Shown: piece by piece, positions 61,372 to 64,000 of the stretch
Layout of the letters: every line of letters begins with the position of its first letter
Position numbering within the stretch: position 1 is the stretch's first letter
From: an uncultured Aquimarina sp.
Lineage (GTDB): Bacteria; Bacteroidota; Bacteroidia; Flavobacteriales; Flavobacteriaceae
NCBI GenBank assembly: GCA_947502885.1
Contig: CANNBP010000007.1
Span: 62,001-126,000, forward strand
Direction: 5' to 3'
Length of the DNA: 64,000 nucleotides
Notes under the pieces: generated by a model
Database searches by the model: none
What the model was told of the DNA's origin: nothing
What the model saw: only the letters and a program-made list of their open reading frames with translations
Translations under genes and position numbers: made by a program

Positions 61372-62244
61372 ATGAAACAAGAACAAATAAATAATACAAG
61401 AGATGATAGGGTAGAATCACCTCTTATATCTGCCAAAGAACTGAATGAAGTTTTGGGTAAGTCTAATGTTAAAATTTTTGATGTAAGAGGTACTTGGGGA
61501 ACGAACCCTAGGTCATTACGTAATGATTATTTTTTGGGACATATTCCTGGGGCTGTTTTTCTAGATTGGACCAAAGAATTTATAGAACAAGATATTGTGC
61601 CAAACTTAGCACAAGTATCATCATTTGAAGAAGCAAAACAATCTTTTAAAAATTTAGGAATCAATAAAGGAGATGTTGTAATACTGTATGATGAAGATCA
61701 TCATATGTTTGCAGGAAGAATATGGTGGGCTATGCGTTATTGGGGGTTCGAAGACATACGTGTTCTAAATGGAGGGTTTAAATACTGGAAATCCCAAGAT
61801 TTACCCATTTCTCAAGAAATTCCAGAAGTAACTTTGGGCACGTTCGAACCAATATGTCAGGAATATTTACGAGTTTCGTTAGCGGGCTTTTTAATAGAAA
61901 AGAACAAAGCTTGTGTCTTAGATGGTCGTGGTAGCGTGGGCTATAATGGGAAGCCCGAAGACCCTCGAACAGGCCATATTCCTGGAGCTATTAGTGCAGC
62001 ATATAACACTATTGTAGATAAAAAAACAGGCCTTTTCCAAGAGAAAGAGAAGATCATAACGTTATTTGATAGTACTATTCCGAACTGGCGAACAACAAAG
62101 ATAATTTCTTCATGTGGAGCTGGTTATTCAGGAACAGTAGTGATGTTAGCATTATCAAGCATAGGTATTCAATCCAGTTTATTTGATGAGTCATTTTCTG
62201 TATGGAAACAAGATCCATCACGTCCTGTAGAACAATCCTATTAA
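61372..62244 (+). CDS. Sulfurtransferase (two rhodanese domains)
   Basis: A 290-residue protein with an inactive N-terminal rhodanese domain (VKIFDVRGTW...GHIPGAVFLDW) and an active C-terminal domain (ACVLDGRG...GHIPGAI) with the nucleophile loop SCGAGYSG. The C-G-x-G loop resembles 3-mercaptopyruvate sulfurtransferases more than thiosulfate-specific ones (C-R-K-G). It moves sulfane sulfur to cyanide, thiols or other acceptors in the cytoplasm. Likely in one operon with the Rid-family gene. Confidence 0.9.
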   Translation: MKQEQINNTRDDRVESPLISAKELNEVLGKSNVKIFDVRGTWGTNPRSLRNDYFLGHIPGAVFLDWTKEFIEQDIVPNLAQVSSFEEAKQSFKNLGINKGDVVILYDEDHHMFAGRIWWAMRYWGFEDIRVLNGGFKYWKSQDLPISQEIPEVTLGTFEPICQEYLRVSLAGFLIEKNKACVLDGRGSVGYNGKPEDPRTGHIPGAISAAYNTIVDKKTGLFQEKEKIITLFDSTIPNWRTTKIISSCGAGYSGTVVMLALSSIGIQSSLFDESFSVWKQDPSRPVEQSY

Positions 62245-62738
62245 ATCATATCTAAAGTTAAAAATAACGAATTGAAATATTGATAATTATGTCCTGTGTA
62301 AGAAATGTTTTTTGTAAATATCTGAAAATTATCTGGTTGAATGATATTGGTCCAGTATCTGGAGGGTGTAAAAAACAATGACTTTGAAACCTAAAAAAAA
62401 GCATTTTACACTACCACAATCATAAAGTGCATAAGAGATGAATTCACTGAGATAAATGTACTCAATTTCTTTAAAGAAAGGATAAATTTATATGATTCTT
62501 CTAAAAATAGATGGAGAATGAAAAATTCTGAGTAAGGTATGCTCAAAAAGAACAAAGGGCAATTAAATCTATATAGCTAAGTAAAAGAGTGATCTGTGAG
62601 TTAAATAAAAGAAAAAATCGATAGGTCTTTATTTTTTTAAATCAAAACTTGTGTTTAAAAAGAAATGATTAAACAATTTCATTATATTTAATTATTAATA
62701 ATGTCTGATAAAGTTGACTGACACTCTTACATTTCTAT
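62245..62738. other. Intergenic region with possible gene remnant
   Basis: 494 bp without an intact gene. A frame open from about 62393 to the stop at 62533-62535 encodes roughly 47 residues including FFKERINLYDSSKNRW; it lacks a good start codon and could be the leftover 3' end of a lost gene. I recognise no family. No clear promoter box before the AraC-type gene. Confidence 0.35.
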
Positions 62739-63536
62739 ATGGACCCCAGTTATTTTAGAATAGAAACGGATTTTGATTATACAGATTCAAGAGATAAGGT
62801 GTTTAGAATACTATACATTGAATCGGGAAGAGCCACTTTTAAAATTGATTTCTCAACCTACGAGTTAGTTGGTCCAACCCTGTTATTTGTCTCCGAAAAT
62901 CAATTATTAAGTGTAGAAGATAAAAACGATAAATTGTTAGGTAAAACAGTATGCTTTTCTAATGATTTCTTTTGCATTAAACTAAACAGAAGTGAAACTT
63001 TTTGTGATGCTGTAATTTTTAACACAACTAAGCCTCCATATATTCCTTTGGAAGCTTCTGAATTGAGAAGGGTTGATTACCTGATTACAGCAATGAATAA
63101 TGAACTTGAGGAGGCTAATGAGTTTCAGGAAGAAATTATCATTTCACAATTAAAAACATTATTACTGTCCTCTTCTAAGGTAAAGCTAAAACAATATGGA
63201 GAAGTAGATCTATCGGTGTTGTCGCCAATAGTAACAGATTTTCAAAATCTTTTAGACAAAGAATATGAGCGTCAGCATAATGTTCAATTTTATGCTGATG
63301 AACTGAATATTTCACCCAAAGGCTTAAACAAAGCAGTAAAGAAAGAATTAGGAAGAACTGTAAGTGATCTTATTAAAGAAAAACTAATTGTCGAAGCCAA
63401 AAGAGAACTTTATATAAAAGAATTATCCATTAAAGAAATAGGTTTCAAGTTGGGATTTGAAGATCCTGCTTATTTTAGTCGATTCTTTAGAAAAGAAACT
63501 TCACATAGTCCAAAAGAATATGCAGAGTTGCTTTAA
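62739..63536 (+). CDS. AraC-family transcriptional regulator
   Basis: A 265-residue regulator: an N-terminal cupin-like sensor part (residues ~1-145; RILYIESGRATFKIDFSTYEL, LLFVSENQLLSV) and a C-terminal AraC DNA-binding domain with two helix-turn-helix units (VQFYADELNISPKGLNKAVKK and LSIKEIGFKLGFEDPAYFSRFFRKE). Soluble, with full length for the family. It precedes a YpdA-like gene on the same strand with 82 bp between; a control role over it is possible. Confidence 0.9.
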   Translation: MDPSYFRIETDFDYTDSRDKVFRILYIESGRATFKIDFSTYELVGPTLLFVSENQLLSVEDKNDKLLGKTVCFSNDFFCIKLNRSETFCDAVIFNTTKPPYIPLEASELRRVDYLITAMNNELEEANEFQEEIIISQLKTLLLSSSKVKLKQYGEVDLSVLSPIVTDFQNLLDKEYERQHNVQFYADELNISPKGLNKAVKKELGRTVSDLIKEKLIVEAKRELYIKELSIKEIGFKLGFEDPAYFSRFFRKETSHSPKEYAELL

Positions 63537-63618
63537 ATACTCAAAAGCACCATACAAGTAGTTATATGTCCTACCTCTAAACTTATGGGACAGAGTATGT
63601 TTGTATAAAAGATTACAA

Positions 63619-64000
63619 ATGACTCATTACAATGTACTTATTATTGGTGCAGGACCTATAGGTCTTAGCTGTGGAATAATTGCTAAAGAAGCGGGTATCT
63701 CATATAAAATTATTGATAAGGGAGCTTTGGTGAATTCAATTCATGATTTCCCTACCAATATGAAGTTCTTTTCTAGCGCCGAAAAATTGGAAATAGGAAA
63801 CCTACCTTTTACATCACTCTCGGTGCGACCAACTAAACAAGAAGGACTAGAATATTACCGAAGAGTAGCACAACATTACAAATTAAATTTAGGGCTCTAT
63901 GAAGCTTTTGAGTCAGTTAAGAGATTGCGTAATGATTTGGGTGAAAGTCTTTTTACGGTGGTTACATCCAAAGAGATGTATACCTGCAATCATATAATAA
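63619..64000 (+). CDS. ypdA: YpdA-like flavoprotein (bacillithiol disulfide reductase family), 3' end outside window
   Basis: The first 127 residues of a flavin reductase, cut by the window end. It starts at ATG 63619 with YNVLIIGAGPIGLSCGIIAKEAG, an FAD-binding fold, and then shows the YpdA-type sequence IIDKGALVNSIHDFPTNMKFFSSAEKLEIG and EGLEYYRRVAQHYKLN. YpdA reduces bacillithiol disulfide with NADPH in Firmicutes; relatives are widespread in Bacteroidota. Confidence 0.85.
   Translation, partial: MTHYNVLIIGAGPIGLSCGIIAKEAGISYKIIDKGALVNSIHDFPTNMKFFSSAEKLEIGNLPFTSLSVRPTKQEGLEYYRRVAQHYKLNLGLYEAFESVKRLRNDLGESLFTVVTSKEMYTCNHII

Overview
The window looks like chromosomal DNA of a marine member of the Flavobacteriaceae (Bacteroidota), perhaps Aquimarina or a near relative. 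Supporting signs are strongly AT-rich DNA, promoter boxes of the Bacteroidota type (TTG, about 19-20 nt, then TAnnTTTG), absence of Shine-Dalgarno sequences, a ribosomal protein S16 with a long Ala/Glu tail, a DNA polymerase III alpha chain with a built-in exonuclease, a mevalonate pathway and a compact flavobacterial carotenoid cluster. Genus is a guess; family and phylum are well supported.

Layout. 1-3000: a 5'-truncated FAD/NAD(P) oxidoreductase followed by a membrane NapH/NosR-like polyferredoxin. 3199-8454: a secreted amidohydrolase, the remains of an alpha/beta-hydrolase-like gene, then a GH36-type alpha-galactosidase directly followed by a lipoprotein sulfatase, suggesting attack on sulfated galactose-containing glycans. 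8578-12700: a tightly coupled cluster with a MORN-type repeat protein, two family 2 glycosyltransferases and a GT-C-like membrane glycosyltransferase. 12764-13630: an RsuA/RluB-like pseudouridine synthase whose expected catalytic Asp is Glu.

13687-21813 and 32122-37663 hold the most interesting content: two separate copies of one gene set, made of an ECF-like sigma factor, a single-span membrane protein with an anti-sigma-like N-terminus and TPR-like C-terminus, and large signal-peptide/TPR/CHAT-protease/C-terminal-membrane-anchor proteins (two in tandem in the first locus, one in the second). The arrangement suggests an envelope signalling system in which an extracytoplasmic caspase-like protease communicates with a sigma/anti-sigma pair. 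The second CHAT gene lies between two copies of a ~150-bp palindromic repeat, ends inside a REP-like repeat that supplies its last codons, and has a 160-bp MITE-like element nearby.

Between and after these: an AraC-type regulator and a nitrilase (21971-23676); a mevalonate/prenyl operon with diphosphomevalonate decarboxylase, mevalonate-kinase-like GHMP kinase and UbiA prenyltransferase (24521-27513); TspO and TetR; DUF1697 and BaiN-like flavoprotein genes; glutaryl-CoA dehydrogenase (38508-39686); the rpsP-rimM-trmN6 operon (40449-42260); dnaE (43668-48050); a frameshifted lipoprotein gene (48523-49856); thioredoxin, a DUF58 protein and tRNA-Asp (50181-51739); a carotenoid operon headed by a CarH/LitR-like B12 photoreceptor regulator, then crtI, crtB, crtZ and a lycopene cyclase (51934-56349), which would use the isoprenoid units from the mevalonate genes; small membrane and lipid enzymes; a lipoprotein hydrolase; a RidA-family protein, a sulfurtransferase, an AraC regulator and a 3'-truncated YpdA-like flavoprotein at the right edge.
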